Positions 10,546-18,870 of a stretch of DNA of 38,834 nt are shown piece after piece. The translations under genes and the position numbers were made by a program. Numbering within the stretch: position 1 is the stretch's first letter; each line of letters starts with the position of its first letter. A model generated the notes under the pieces. That model had not been told where the DNA came from and searched no databases. It saw nothing but the letters and a program-made list of their open reading frames with translations. Origin of the DNA: a virus; IMG/VR virus record IMGVR_UViG_3300013115_000530, positions 1 to 38,834 of that record. The stretch is one strand, 5' to 3'.

Positions 10546-10968
10546 TTATCTCAACCGTTCTAAAAAGAATTCTACTGCTGTTGGTTCTGGTAAATTGACA
10601 AAGGATACAATTAATGTAATTAAGTATCCATTGTTATCTGGATCTGGATCAACCAATACTTGATTAACCAATGCTCTTGGTTCATAAGTATTTATAACAT
10701 CTTCAATGCTGGTTTGTAATGCAATGGTAGTCTCTGGTACAATGTTATCAAATAGCAAATTGTAGACATACGATCCAACCAATGGATTAAACAACTTTTC
10801 ACCAATCCGAGTTAAGACTAAATTCTTTATACTCTGTTTTATTGCATTCTGGCCCTTTTTGGATACAACATCATTAGTAATCGGATTTCTTTTGAAATTC
10901 AAATCCAGATCTACAAATTGCCTGTTCTGAAATTTAGTGGTATTCTTTTCTGTAACTGAATAGTTCAT
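10546..10968 (-). CDS. gp25: Baseplate wedge protein gp25 (GPW/gp25 family)
   Basis: This 140-residue protein is a gp25 homologue, a small lysozyme-fold protein of the wedge core that contacts the sheath initiation site. Seen in the sequence: FKRNPITNDVVSKKGQNAIK, then NLVLTRIGEKLFNPLVGSYV, the classic pattern in which one aligned segment is followed by an arginine-containing turn and GS. The C-terminal FVNLPEPTAVEFFLERL is also typical. The length fits the family (about 130 residues). GGAGCATAGGAT precedes the ATG and supports this start. It lies between the PAAR protein and gp6. Confidence 0.93.
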   Translation of the reverse strand: MNYSVTEKNTTKFQNRQFVDLDLNFKRNPITNDVVSKKGQNAIKQSIKNLVLTRIGEKLFNPLVGSYVYNLLFDNIVPETTIALQTSIEDVINTYEPRALVNQVLVDPDPDNNGYLITLIVSFVNLPEPTAVEFFLERLR

Positions 10969-10971
10969 ATC

Positions 10972-11394
10972 CTATGCTCCAATTTTAACTGATCCTACCC
11001 CTGTCATGATTTTCGATGAACAAATGACAGGTGATCCCACCCTCGCAGTCTCAACACCATTTGTTTTAACCGTTTTACTACCACTCTTAGTATGGGGCAT
11101 TAAACCACCATTATATGCCCCTGCATTAATAAATAACTCTGGTGAATATGGTGGTGATGCTTGAATGTGTGGTACTCTAACATCAAATTGCCTATGTACC
11201 CCCAAATTCTTATGTTTACATCCTATCTTAACATTTCCTGACGCAGAAAACATGTTTTTTGCATCTCCAGTTGTATACCCCAAAGGTGCAGATGGAAGCA
11301 CTGCTGGGCCTGGAAGAAAAGCACCATGTGGGCTATCAATATTTCCCCAAACTGCTATTGGTCTTGTATCTGGTTTTTCAACTTTTTCTGTCAT
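10972..11394 (-). CDS. PAAR-like spike tip protein
   Basis: This 140-residue protein is rich in Gly, Pro and short beta turns and has repeated features of PAAR proteins: TRPIAVWGNIDSPHGAFLPG near residue 10, KIGCKHKNLGVHRQ in the middle with His and Cys candidates for metal binding, and the end GSPVICSSKIMTGVGSVKIG. PAAR proteins cap the central spike of contractile machines; T4 uses gp5.4. Its position one gene away from the gp5 spike and next to gp25 supports this role. The start overlaps the end of the upstream gene by four bases. The exact metal ligands cannot be settled by eye. Confidence 0.72.
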   Translation of the reverse strand: MTEKVEKPDTRPIAVWGNIDSPHGAFLPGPAVLPSAPLGYTTGDAKNMFSASGNVKIGCKHKNLGVHRQFDVRVPHIQASPPYSPELFINAGAYNGGLMPHTKSGSKTVKTNGVETARVGSPVICSSKIMTGVGSVKIGA

Positions 11395-12641
11395 CCTAGT
11401 AACTCTATTTCCCTTATAACACCTGTATTGGTTCTCAACTGAAACCCCAACCTAGCATCTATTTTAGTTTCACCGTATTTCATAAATCCCGATACTAATG
11501 GTATATTTGCCGAATCCCCACTAGTTTTTCTGAATGGCATATACCAAGTTGCGGCTGGTACAAATTTCTCAGTATCACCAAAATAGTAAACATAAGAATC
11601 ACCCGTAACCGCATCAAATTCTGTCTGTATTGGTAATTCTTCTACTGGAATTAACTTATCCCGTACACCATCAAAATTCTGCCTAACATTCAAAGTGTAA
11701 TCATTGGTATCTGTATATTCAGTAGAATCTGGTGTTCTCAATCCCAATGTGAAATTAAAGTCTTTCTCAAATTTGGATGATACCTCTACTGGCATAACTT
11801 GCTTCACATCATCAAATGAAACCGCAATTTGCCCATTAGTAGATACGAAAGATCCTCTCCAATCTTCTTTGATCGTAGGATTCATATCATCATCAAAAGT
11901 CACCCTTCCATTATAGTAATCAAATTGACTAGGAACCTCTACTTCATAATCACCAAAAGTTAAAGTTTCCATTTCGGCCGAAAACTCATTTACAACAAAT
12001 TTTGTTCGAGATTCTTCACCAACATTATAAGTCTCAATTTTTGCAATAGTTGAAAAACTATTTGTTGCTTGGTCGATAACCAAATCACCAACTTTGAAAA
12101 CAGAACCACTATCCAAACTTTTGGTATACTTTATATTCATGAATTCAAGTTGCCTTTGCATGTGCAACTTTTCAACTTCTTCCAATGTCGTATGGTCAAA
12201 GTTATCTTCACTGGCATATCCTTCAATTTTGTATGTATCTCCATCCTTTACCAGAGATATGCCTTTGGGCAAACTTCCACTTACCAACTCAATAATTTCA
12301 TCAGAACGACCACGAATATTATATTCAAGAGTCTTGCTAAATTTTAACTTATTTAATGCTCTATCATCAGCATAAAACGGAGCAACCATCGCACCATTGC
12401 TACGATACCCCATCTCACGCATCACATTATCATTATTCATATTAGCAGTAATAAGTGCTGTCAGTATTTCTGCTAATGAAGATTCCACACCCGTACTTAA
12501 TTGTAAGAATCTTAATGGCACTTGTAAAACAGTACCATCTTCCATGTACAGATCTATGTATAATATATTTGCCAATACTGAAAGATCCAGTATTTGCGAC
12601 GAACCATCCTTGAGTGTAAACTCTAACGTATTAGTGGCCAT
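11391..12641 (-). CDS. Baseplate-operon structural protein of unknown function
   Basis: I do not recognise this 416-residue protein. It begins MATNTLEFTLKDGSSQILDL, is acidic, and looks largely beta-stranded. Residues about 115-150 (EYNIRGRSDEIIELVSGSLP, then KGISLVKDGDTYKIEGYASE) resemble Ig-like or cadherin-like segments of virion proteins. There is no membrane segment or signal peptide. It overlaps the small gene upstream by 19 bases and the PAAR gene downstream by four, so it is translated as part of the baseplate operon. A virion role, perhaps around the hub or spike, is inferred only from position. Confidence 0.7.
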   Translation of the reverse strand: MATNTLEFTLKDGSSQILDLSVLANILYIDLYMEDGTVLQVPLRFLQLSTGVESSLAEILTALITANMNNDNVMREMGYRSNGAMVAPFYADDRALNKLKFSKTLEYNIRGRSDEIIELVSGSLPKGISLVKDGDTYKIEGYASEDNFDHTTLEEVEKLHMQRQLEFMNIKYTKSLDSGSVFKVGDLVIDQATNSFSTIAKIETYNVGEESRTKFVVNEFSAEMETLTFGDYEVEVPSQFDYYNGRVTFDDDMNPTIKEDWRGSFVSTNGQIAVSFDDVKQVMPVEVSSKFEKDFNFTLGLRTPDSTEYTDTNDYTLNVRQNFDGVRDKLIPVEELPIQTEFDAVTGDSYVYYFGDTEKFVPAATWYMPFRKTSGDSANIPLVSGFMKYGETKIDARLGFQLRTNTGVIREIELLG

Positions 12642-12937
12642 TCAATTTCACTCTGTTCTATGTATTCCTCATCACCAACCACAATCTCACCTTTACTATC
12701 TACAACTGGATTCAACCAAATGGAAAATTGTTCTTTCAACTCAGGATCAATACCCTTGCCACTATTTAGTACCATATGTTCCTCGCAATCAACTTGAAAT
12801 TTACCCCTAACTTTGAGGTTGAGATCCATATTGATAACAATTTCATTCTTTTCTGCATCATATTCTATAATTTTCTTTTCTGCAAGAACACTTAACGCAT
12901 TCAAAACATCTTTATCCAACTTCATTAACTGGTGCAT
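12623..12937 (-). CDS. Small conserved baseplate-operon protein, unknown
   Basis: This protein of about 104 residues reads MHQLMKLDKDVLNALSVLAE, then KKIIEYDAEKNEIVINMDLN, with an acidic C-terminus EEYIEQSEIEWPLI. No family was recognised. The start is ambiguous. The ATG at 12937 has a strong ribosome site GGAGAGG ten bases upstream. An ATG at 12925 forms a TAATG overlap with the gp5 stop, and one at 12958 is further out. I chose 12937 because of the ribosome site; this gives a 13-base overlap with gp5. The gene is probably co-translated with gp5. Its function is unknown. Confidence 0.6.
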   Translation of the reverse strand: MHQLMKLDKDVLNALSVLAEKKIIEYDAEKNEIVINMDLNLKVRGKFQVDCEEHMVLNSGKGIDPELKEQFSIWLNPVVDSKGEIVVGDEEYIEQSEIEWPLIR

Positions 12938-14484
12938 ACGCAAGTTACCTCTCCACATGTCTCACAGCAATTTGTCATTTTTGGTGTCTCCGTTGAAACA
13001 GGTATAACATTATCAACTGGTTCTGGTTCTGGTTCATCATCTTTGAAATAACTTAACACCTTGCCACTTTCCACTAAAGTTATGGCATCATCCAACGATG
13101 TAACAGTATGTGTCACACCATCATCATCAACCACCTCTAAACTTCCACCTTCAGATTCCAATGCATCTTTCAATTCAACATCAACATTCACCTTTTCCTT
13201 TTTTAATACAGTTTCAATTTCAGTTTTCATACCAGCATATTCAGGCCCAACCGTAGAACCAGTTCTTTCCAAAAATTCCTTAAAATCTTCTTTCAGACCT
13301 AATTTCTCTGGAAGTTCGATATTAGTTGTCTGTGATGTATTTTTACCTACCAAATTGAATATCTTAGTTAGTAATTTTAACATATCCAATGCATTAAAAT
13401 TTGCTTTCAACTCATCAAGCATATCCGTACCACATTCAGCAGGGCCAAGAAACATAGTTTTCTTTGCATTAAATCCACCTAAGATGGTTGCCCTTAAAAG
13501 TGCCAATGAATTGACAGGTGGATTTTCCCGAACAACAACAGAATCACTTTTAGAACTTGGTACATCAACCATCAATGCATCTGGTGATATTCCAGCTGGA
13601 GCCACAAACGGTGAACCAATTGCCCCATGCAAAATTGCACCACCCAATTTAGGATCTGTACTCAAAAATGGTGCTGATACAAATGCACCAACAGGTGATT
13701 CTACTAACACACCCAAATCACCCTTGATTCTCACTTGCTGTCCTTCTAATCTTATAATCCTACCTTTAATATTAACATCATTATCAGCAGTGATATTAAC
13801 CGAACCCTTAGTGTAAATGTTATTATTCTTTACTACAATAGAATAATTATCACCCATGACCTTTGCGACTCTATCACCCGTAGAACCCATAACATCAACT
13901 GTACCAGATTTATGTGCAACTGCGATCCTTTCTTTTCCTTCTGTATCATCTATCTCATGTACATGCCCTGATTGACTTTCTTCCACTCTATTATAGGGAT
14001 ATTCAGCACCATATTCCAACTCTTTGAGTTCCCATGATTCATTTAATGACCCTGCAACCGCAATCTTACCCATTGATTCATAATTATCTACATAGGTATC
14101 TGTTTTATCACCTCTTGCTAACCTATTGACATTTACTTCACCCGTTGATATTTTAGATTTACCCCAACTAGGTTCTGGTGTAATCGTTGGATCATCTGCC
14201 GTTTTATAACCAGCATCAATAACATGTGTCATTATCGGTTGCTGTGCATTTTCACCATCGGCAAAGAACCCCATCACCCACGTACCCTCTACGGGGCCAA
14301 TAGGTGAATCACTCGGTCTAGTATTAATAGGCATTGCTGGATAGGCAAAGGGAAGATCTTCTGTCGGAATTTCCGATTTGTCATCTGTATGGTATCCAAG
14401 TATACGTACCTTACACCTGCCCAACTTCAACGGATCTTTCCGATCTTCAACCTTCCCCTTCCACCAGACGAAAGTAGGATTCAT
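12925..14484 (-). CDS. gp5: Baseplate hub/spike protein gp5 without lysozyme domain
   Basis: This 519-residue protein is a gp5 homologue. Residues 1-95 are the OB-fold (FVWWKGKVEDRKDPLKLGRC, then KVRILGYHTD and GPVEGTWVMGFFADGENAQQ). Residues about 185-300 are the beta-helical spike type (DRVAKVMGDNYSIVVKNNNI, then GSVNITADNDVNIKGR). T4 gp5 has a lysozyme domain between these; here it is absent, as in other marine T4-like phages, so cell wall cutting must come from elsewhere. An added acidic C-terminal region of about 150 residues ends in a cysteine cluster, CCETCGEVTCVC (residues 506-517). The gene follows the P-loop and 52-residue genes in the hub part of the operon. Confidence 0.9.
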   Translation of the reverse strand: MNPTFVWWKGKVEDRKDPLKLGRCKVRILGYHTDDKSEIPTEDLPFAYPAMPINTRPSDSPIGPVEGTWVMGFFADGENAQQPIMTHVIDAGYKTADDPTITPEPSWGKSKISTGEVNVNRLARGDKTDTYVDNYESMGKIAVAGSLNESWELKELEYGAEYPYNRVEESQSGHVHEIDDTEGKERIAVAHKSGTVDVMGSTGDRVAKVMGDNYSIVVKNNNIYTKGSVNITADNDVNIKGRIIRLEGQQVRIKGDLGVLVESPVGAFVSAPFLSTDPKLGGAILHGAIGSPFVAPAGISPDALMVDVPSSKSDSVVVRENPPVNSLALLRATILGGFNAKKTMFLGPAECGTDMLDELKANFNALDMLKLLTKIFNLVGKNTSQTTNIELPEKLGLKEDFKEFLERTGSTVGPEYAGMKTEIETVLKKEKVNVDVELKDALESEGGSLEVVDDDGVTHTVTSLDDAITLVESGKVLSYFKDDEPEPEPVDNVIPVSTETPKMTNCCETCGEVTCVCTS

Positions 14485-14639
14485 TTACTATTTTTCCTAC
14501 CCCTTTTTCTATTGGCTATATAACCAGTTGTAGATAACTTCTTGCGACGATCATACCTTTTATAATCGGCATGGTCTTTCAAGTGTGGATATTTCTTATC
14601 AAATTCCTTTGCCGTTAGTGTTTTTTTAGTTTTGTCCAC
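14481..14639 (-). CDS. Small basic protein with GTG start
   Basis: This 52-residue, strongly basic protein (VDKTKKTLTAKEFDKKYPHL, then KRYDRRKKLSTTGYIANRKR) lies between the P-loop protein and gp5. The frame is open up to 14702, but a start there would overlap the upstream gene by 77 bases. GTG at 14639 has AAGGGGAG nine bases upstream and overlaps by only 14 bases, so I prefer it. The stop overlaps the gp5 start by four bases. The function is unknown; the charge would suit binding nucleic acid or an acidic partner. Confidence 0.55.
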   Translation of the reverse strand: MDKTKKTLTAKEFDKKYPHLKDHADYKRYDRRKKLSTTGYIANRKRGRKNSK

Positions 14640-15678
14640 GTTGCCAATCTCCCCTTGTTGTTTCCATATCACCAACATCATCTTTGTCTTTTGGGTAATC
14701 AATACCTACCACTTTTGGTGGATTGCTCCACAACCCCTTGGTGGCATCACTTCTTGGTACATTATCCTTAATCCAATCCAATACCTGTTGATTAACTTCA
14801 CCCTGATCGTTCCAACCTTTACCTTCTGGTTTTAAGGTAAGATAAGTAAAGTCTTTTATTGTACTGGTCTTAGTTCCATCTGGTCTTTCCCAAAATATAG
14901 TATTTTCTCGATTTGCCAAAATAACATGAACTCCACCACCAAGACTAGGAACACCCTTGCTCTTGATTAGACCATACATGGTATTCGCAGCTCCTTCATG
15001 AGTTTGCAAAAGTATATCATCAGGAACAACCCTTTCACGTTCTGCATTTGCCTTAACTGCTACATGGTAGTTGGCCAGTACCCACACCAAATGAATGTTC
15101 CTTGCTTCGTATCCGACACCCGTAAGTTTAGGTATAACTTCTGTAATATCTTCGGTTTCTTTAAGTGTGATGTCAAATAGAATATTAGGCAAATGTCTCT
15201 TGTTGAGATCTTGTAATAGCAATTTCAAACTCTTATCCTTAACCCCAATCTTCTTGACTGCCATATGAAGTGCAAAAACATGCTCTGGATTTTTCAAATC
15301 CAAATCACCCAACAACCTACCCTTTTTATCCATATATTTTGGATTTATATTGCCTTCCCAATCAGTTGAATCTTTTTGAATCCTAGAAATGGCCATAAAT
15401 GCCTTTTTCCATTCATCAACATCTCTGATCTTAAATTTTTCACCTTCCATGAAATTCTTAGTGGCAAATCCCTTACCAGAACCAGCACCACCAGCAAGAA
15501 AAACTGCTTGCCCGTACTTCTTACCCTGATTGAACTGAATCAACTTTTCGTCAATCTGTTCCTGATTCCCATTCATATGGGCAATCACTAAATCCATTGT
15601 TGTTTTGAAATGCTGTGATCTATCCAACAGCACATCTGCTGATGTTTCCACCAACTTTGAAAATTCTTTCGATAGCAT
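14626..15678 (-). CDS. P-loop NTPase, zeta-toxin/kinase-like, in baseplate operon
   Basis: This 350-residue protein has a clear Walker A motif GGAGSGKG at residues 63-70 preceded by a beta strand (GQAVFLAG), then IRDVDEWKKAFM. It also has helical insertions such as LLLQDLNKRHLPNILFDITL, where the Asp after ILF could act as a Walker B or catalytic base, and a later HLVWVLANYHVAVKANAERE segment with arginines suited to a lid. This arrangement resembles zeta-toxin/ATP-dependent small-molecule kinases. Homologues occur among baseplate genes of marine T4-like phages, as far as I recall. It follows a good ribosome site AGGAG. Substrate and role in assembly are unknown. Confidence 0.65.
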   Translation of the reverse strand: MLSKEFSKLVETSADVLLDRSQHFKTTMDLVIAHMNGNQEQIDEKLIQFNQGKKYGQAVFLAGGAGSGKGFATKNFMEGEKFKIRDVDEWKKAFMAISRIQKDSTDWEGNINPKYMDKKGRLLGDLDLKNPEHVFALHMAVKKIGVKDKSLKLLLQDLNKRHLPNILFDITLKETEDITEVIPKLTGVGYEARNIHLVWVLANYHVAVKANAERERVVPDDILLQTHEGAANTMYGLIKSKGVPSLGGGVHVILANRENTIFWERPDGTKTSTIKDFTYLTLKPEGKGWNDQGEVNQQVLDWIKDNVPRSDATKGLWSNPPKVVGIDYPKDKDDVGDMETTRGDWQRGQN

Positions 15679-15687
15679 TTTAATCTC

Positions 15688-16995
15688 CTATTCTGTCGGT
15701 AATGAACTAAAATATGAATCTTTGACAACTTCCATCACCATCAGATGGCTGGCATTGTCTATTTTATGTCGTAACGCTGTAACCAAATATCTTCCATTAT
15801 ATAATTTATCCATTGGAACCGTACCATCTATAACTGGTTCAACTGATGGTAATTCTAAATCCAATACATCCCCAACCTTTCTGGTGGTGTCACCTGATAT
15901 GGTAATATTTAGTTTGATGTTATTTAATTGTTGCATCTGTGAAATTCTATTCTGCAATGTCTTTTCGTAATAAGTATTGGTATCATTGAACCGACTAACC
16001 AGAGTTTGTTTGCTTAATGGGCTGGAAGTTAATTCATCAGCAGTTTCATGTACCATCATACTTGAGCCCTGCCCACTCATATTTTGAGTATCTGATAATC
16101 TCCAATTATTTGTTTTCTTATTATCTTCCAAGTGTGTCATCTTGGAATACTCTTTGCCATAATCATAATCCAACGTTTCTGTTTTTCGATTTATCATATC
16201 ATGAATGACCAATCTATTGGCATACATTCCATTGGGTATATTAGCCACCATATCAAATGAATTGACAATCTCTATTCGATTCACAATCCTATACTGTTCT
16301 TCGTCTGGATTACCATCACTAACATTTGCTGGTTTCCGTGTGTACACACCAACACTTTCTTCTTCGGCAAGTGATTCTAACGACCTAAAATGAAAACCAT
16401 CTCTGGTTTCATAAAACATATAATTAGCCCCATCTCGGTGTTCTGCCATAGATCTCTTTGCTAACCAATTCATAGCATCAAAAGGTTTCCAATTGGGTAT
16501 CACTATATCATAAACATTTTGAGTTTCTTCGATGTCAAGGTTCTTATCTGATTCCAAGTCTGTTCTAAATATCTTTTCGGCAATAGTTGATGTAGTACTT
16601 TTTGGAAATGATCGACTGACTGCACCCTTTAAGTTCATAAAAAATTCATCAGATAGCAAATGTATATTGTACCTTCTCATGCCTATATTCGGGCTATTGA
16701 CACCTGTAACTTTATAAATTCTGAATTTCTTTATTTGCACCCTCTCTATATTAGGTGTTCCCATAGTTATATGCACTTCTTCATGCCCAACAATTGGAAA
16801 ATTGGAAATCAAATTCCCAGTATCACCAATACTCATATTCCCTGTTAAAGTATTAGTAAATATATCCTCAAACAAATTAAAAGAATCCACCATGTTGCTA
16901 ATATCCATAGTTCGATCTACACTTACCGACTTCAACATTATCTCACTAAGTGTTATCCTACCACCAACAATGGTATCTGGCCTATTACTAAGCAT
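15688..16995 (-). CDS. Baseplate hub protein, gp27-like
   Basis: This 435-residue protein looks like the hub ring protein of T4-like phages. Residues 1-110 (ITLSEIMLKSVSVDRTMDIS, then FNLFEDIFTNTLTGNMSIGD and FPIVGHEEVHITMGTP) form the first tube-like beta domain. Residues about 120-330 contain the helical linker and second domain (IPNWKPFDAMNWLAKRSMAE, FYETRDGFHFRSLESL). The C-terminal region includes NIKLNITISGDTTRKVGDVL, a beta motif common to hub proteins. T4 gp27 is 391 residues. The assignment is by overall pattern and position beside gp53 and gp5, not by a unique motif. Confidence 0.65.
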   Translation of the reverse strand: MLSNRPDTIVGGRITLSEIMLKSVSVDRTMDISNMVDSFNLFEDIFTNTLTGNMSIGDTGNLISNFPIVGHEEVHITMGTPNIERVQIKKFRIYKVTGVNSPNIGMRRYNIHLLSDEFFMNLKGAVSRSFPKSTTSTIAEKIFRTDLESDKNLDIEETQNVYDIVIPNWKPFDAMNWLAKRSMAEHRDGANYMFYETRDGFHFRSLESLAEEESVGVYTRKPANVSDGNPDEEQYRIVNRIEIVNSFDMVANIPNGMYANRLVIHDMINRKTETLDYDYGKEYSKMTHLEDNKKTNNWRLSDTQNMSGQGSSMMVHETADELTSSPLSKQTLVSRFNDTNTYYEKTLQNRISQMQQLNNIKLNITISGDTTRKVGDVLDLELPSVEPVIDGTVPMDKLYNGRYLVTALRHKIDNASHLMVMEVVKDSYFSSLPTE

Positions 16996-17761
16996 TCATC
17001 AATTCCTCAAAGTTCTGTTCAAACTGCTGTAAATATATTCCATCCAACACCATAACTTCTCGTTTCTTTTCGTTCTCGTTATTTTCAAAGGTTTCGTTGG
17101 TTATTTCCGATGCACCTGTATGGGATCTTCCAACAATAATACCATCTGCACTTTCATAATGATGTACTCCAGCACGTTCAGTAGTAACTCCACCTGTGGC
17201 AATCTTTCCAACTGCACCACTATCATCACCCTTTACAAATGCACCAGTATCAAACGCATTGTCAGTCAACTTATAAGTCAATTGAATTAGGGTAGCATCA
17301 AAATCCACCACAGTTCCTGTTCCATTTAACAACGTACCATCTGCCAGATATTCTTTTATAACTTCACCCTTGACAAAAAACCTCTTTGCTGATGGATCAA
17401 CATCTCCATATGTAGTATCAGAATGATGTGTCGATTCCAATAGTAAATTACTATCTGGATATTTCAAATCTATAAATTCATTCAATGTCCTTTCTTCTAC
17501 CACCCAATCATGATATGGATCAATAATGGTATTCATGTGCAACATAATCCAATGTGAGAGTATATCACCATAAGCAGAATATGCCGAAAATTCTGGTCGT
17601 TCACTGGCAGAAAGAATACTCTTATAGTAAGTTGGTAATAATTTCTTAAAATCACCACGAATACCAATCCGTTTCAAAAGATTAGTAATTTCTCTGGTCT
17701 TACTATCCTTACCAATATCATAGTCCACCTTCGGAAATGTACCAAAATAGTCTATTGCCAT
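16988..17761 (-). CDS. gp53: Baseplate wedge protein gp53
   Basis: This 257-residue protein matches T4 gp53, a wedge protein that joins the wedges around the hub. Characteristic elements are the N-terminal DYFGTFPKVDYDI, the LLKRIGIRGDFKKLLPTYYK block and AYGDILSHWIMLHMNTIIDP, followed by YHDWVVEERTLNEFI. T4 has the equivalent AIYGNPQLYWVLLMCNDNYD. The C-terminal half is a beta segment. A good ribosome site (AGGAG) precedes the ATG at 17761. It overlaps the next gene by eight bases. Confidence 0.88.
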   Translation of the reverse strand: MAIDYFGTFPKVDYDIGKDSKTREITNLLKRIGIRGDFKKLLPTYYKSILSASERPEFSAYSAYGDILSHWIMLHMNTIIDPYHDWVVEERTLNEFIDLKYPDSNLLLESTHHSDTTYGDVDPSAKRFFVKGEVIKEYLADGTLLNGTGTVVDFDATLIQLTYKLTDNAFDTGAFVKGDDSGAVGKIATGGVTTERAGVHHYESADGIIVGRSHTGASEITNETFENNENEKKREVMVLDGIYLQQFEQNFEELMNA

Positions 17762-17772
17762 GATTTCTCCTA

Positions 17773-18816
17773 TTAATTCTCCCAGACAGGTTGTGTTTCA
17801 TTTTCAATACTTTGCTTTGTAACATATTCCATCTCTCTAAATGAAAGAGTTATTTCAATATCAACTGGTGCTAGGTTACTGTGATATGAAGGTGTATTTG
17901 ATGCAAAATGATTAACATCTACTTTCTCCAACACACATCTTTTTACTGTAGGAAGCCATTCCGATTCATAAACTTGCCCATCACGATTGGGATCTGCTTG
18001 GAAAAATCTAATTCTCCAAGTTGATGGATACCTATACATCAAGGCATGATCTGTTGCAAGGCCAGGTGAAGAATGCCACCTAAACGTTTTAATTATTTTA
18101 TTAATGGTAATAGTATCCTTTTTCTCAAATGCAATCAACTTATGCTTAAATGAAAAAGTCCTGTACTCTACCCCTTGGAAAAACTGAGACTCAAAGGGTC
18201 TGAGAGCATGTCCATGTTGCCTATCCCAACTCTTTCTTAGATTTTCGGGAGTTATCAAACCCTTAGTAAGTAATTCTGCTACTTCACCTACTACCTTTGT
18301 TGAAATGTTTTTCGTGGCTTCGGAAGCTATACCAGATAAAGCTTTATCCACACCTATCTCACTTGCTTTAGCAACAATATCCTCACCTGTATCCCATTTT
18401 GCTGAAACAGAATCAGTTAAATCACTTGGCATATGTAAATTTACTTGGAGTGGATTTGGAACCACCGACCCCAACGACATAGAAGATGACCCATATGCAC
18501 CACCACGACCATGTGTATCATTCATCCCTGCCTGTGGTTTTCCATGAGCATAAGGCATGTAATTAACGAATCCTAATGGATCTCCTGTAATAGAATTAGG
18601 ATAACTATGAGCTCCAGATAGATTTGTAACATTTGTATTCTTACCATCTGGATTTCTAGGATAACCAGATCGAGTTGGGGTTGACGTATCAACTTGATTT
18701 GTCACTCGGTTTTTCAAATCAGTCGCAACGGCATCCGTATAATTCTTCGCAGAATCATACACTCCTACGACTGTATCCACAGCCCCTTGGTAAAATGCCT
18801 TTTCATTTGCACTCAT
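17773..18816 (-). CDS. gp48: Baseplate tail tube cap protein gp48
   Basis: This 347-residue protein resembles T4 gp48 (364 residues), which sits on the hub and starts the tail tube. The C-terminal half has the family pattern: ALRPFESQFFQGVEYRTFSF, then KHKLIAFEKKDTITINKIIK, FRWHSSPG, YPSTWRIRFFQ and VDIEITLSFREMEYVTK. The N-terminal half is Gly/Asn/Pro rich (GDPLGFVNYMPYAHGKPQAG). It is the first gene of the leftward baseplate operon, with ribosome site AAGGAGGAT and a late promoter directly upstream. Confidence 0.85.
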   Translation of the reverse strand: MSANEKAFYQGAVDTVVGVYDSAKNYTDAVATDLKNRVTNQVDTSTPTRSGYPRNPDGKNTNVTNLSGAHSYPNSITGDPLGFVNYMPYAHGKPQAGMNDTHGRGGAYGSSSMSLGSVVPNPLQVNLHMPSDLTDSVSAKWDTGEDIVAKASEIGVDKALSGIASEATKNISTKVVGEVAELLTKGLITPENLRKSWDRQHGHALRPFESQFFQGVEYRTFSFKHKLIAFEKKDTITINKIIKTFRWHSSPGLATDHALMYRYPSTWRIRFFQADPNRDGQVYESEWLPTVKRCVLEKVDVNHFASNTPSYHSNLAPVDIEITLSFREMEYVTKQSIENETQPVWEN

Positions 18817-18836
18817 AACATTATCCTCCTTTATTC

Positions 18837-18844
18837 TATTTATA
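18837..18844 (-). promoter_or_regulatory. T4-type late promoter for the baseplate operon
   Basis: On the minus strand the sequence is TATAAATA, identical to the T4 late consensus recognised by gp55 with gp33. Transcription would start about six bases later, near 18831, just before the AAGGAGGAT ribosome site and the gp48 ATG at 18816. No other minus-strand late promoter was seen between here and the left edge, so it may drive the whole operon. Confidence 0.8.
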
Positions 18845-18857
18845 AGTATCGTGAACT

Positions 18858-18865
18858 TATAAATA
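18858..18865 (+). promoter_or_regulatory. T4-type late promoter for gp4
   Basis: TATAAATA on the plus strand ends five bases before the ATG at 18871. With the usual T4 late spacing the transcript would start at or next to that ATG, leaving little or no leader. It is the mirror image of the minus-strand promoter in the same inverted repeat. Confidence 0.75.
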
Positions 18866-18870
18866 TGATT

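Larger units (their letters stand above)
18837..18865. repeat. Perfect inverted repeat holding two divergent late promoters
   Basis: TATTTATAAGT (18837-18847) and ACTTATAAATA (18855-18865) are perfect inverted copies separated by seven bases (ATCGTGA). Each arm contains one late promoter, so the two -10 boxes face away from each other and their outer ends are only 29 bases apart. Two sigma-factor complexes would probably compete for this site. Confidence 0.85.

Noticed and set aside
10689-10696. TATAAATA on the minus strand inside gp25
   Set aside because: It is in the middle of the gene, and the nearest ATG would cut gp25. Probably chance in A/T-rich sequence.
13061-13816. Long plus-strand open frame (251 codons) opposite gp5
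   Set aside because: It is antisense to a well-supported gene and has low-complexity Ser/Thr/Asn composition typical of a reverse shadow. The same applies to the other plus-strand frames between 1 and 18800 and the minus-strand frame at 23643-24728.
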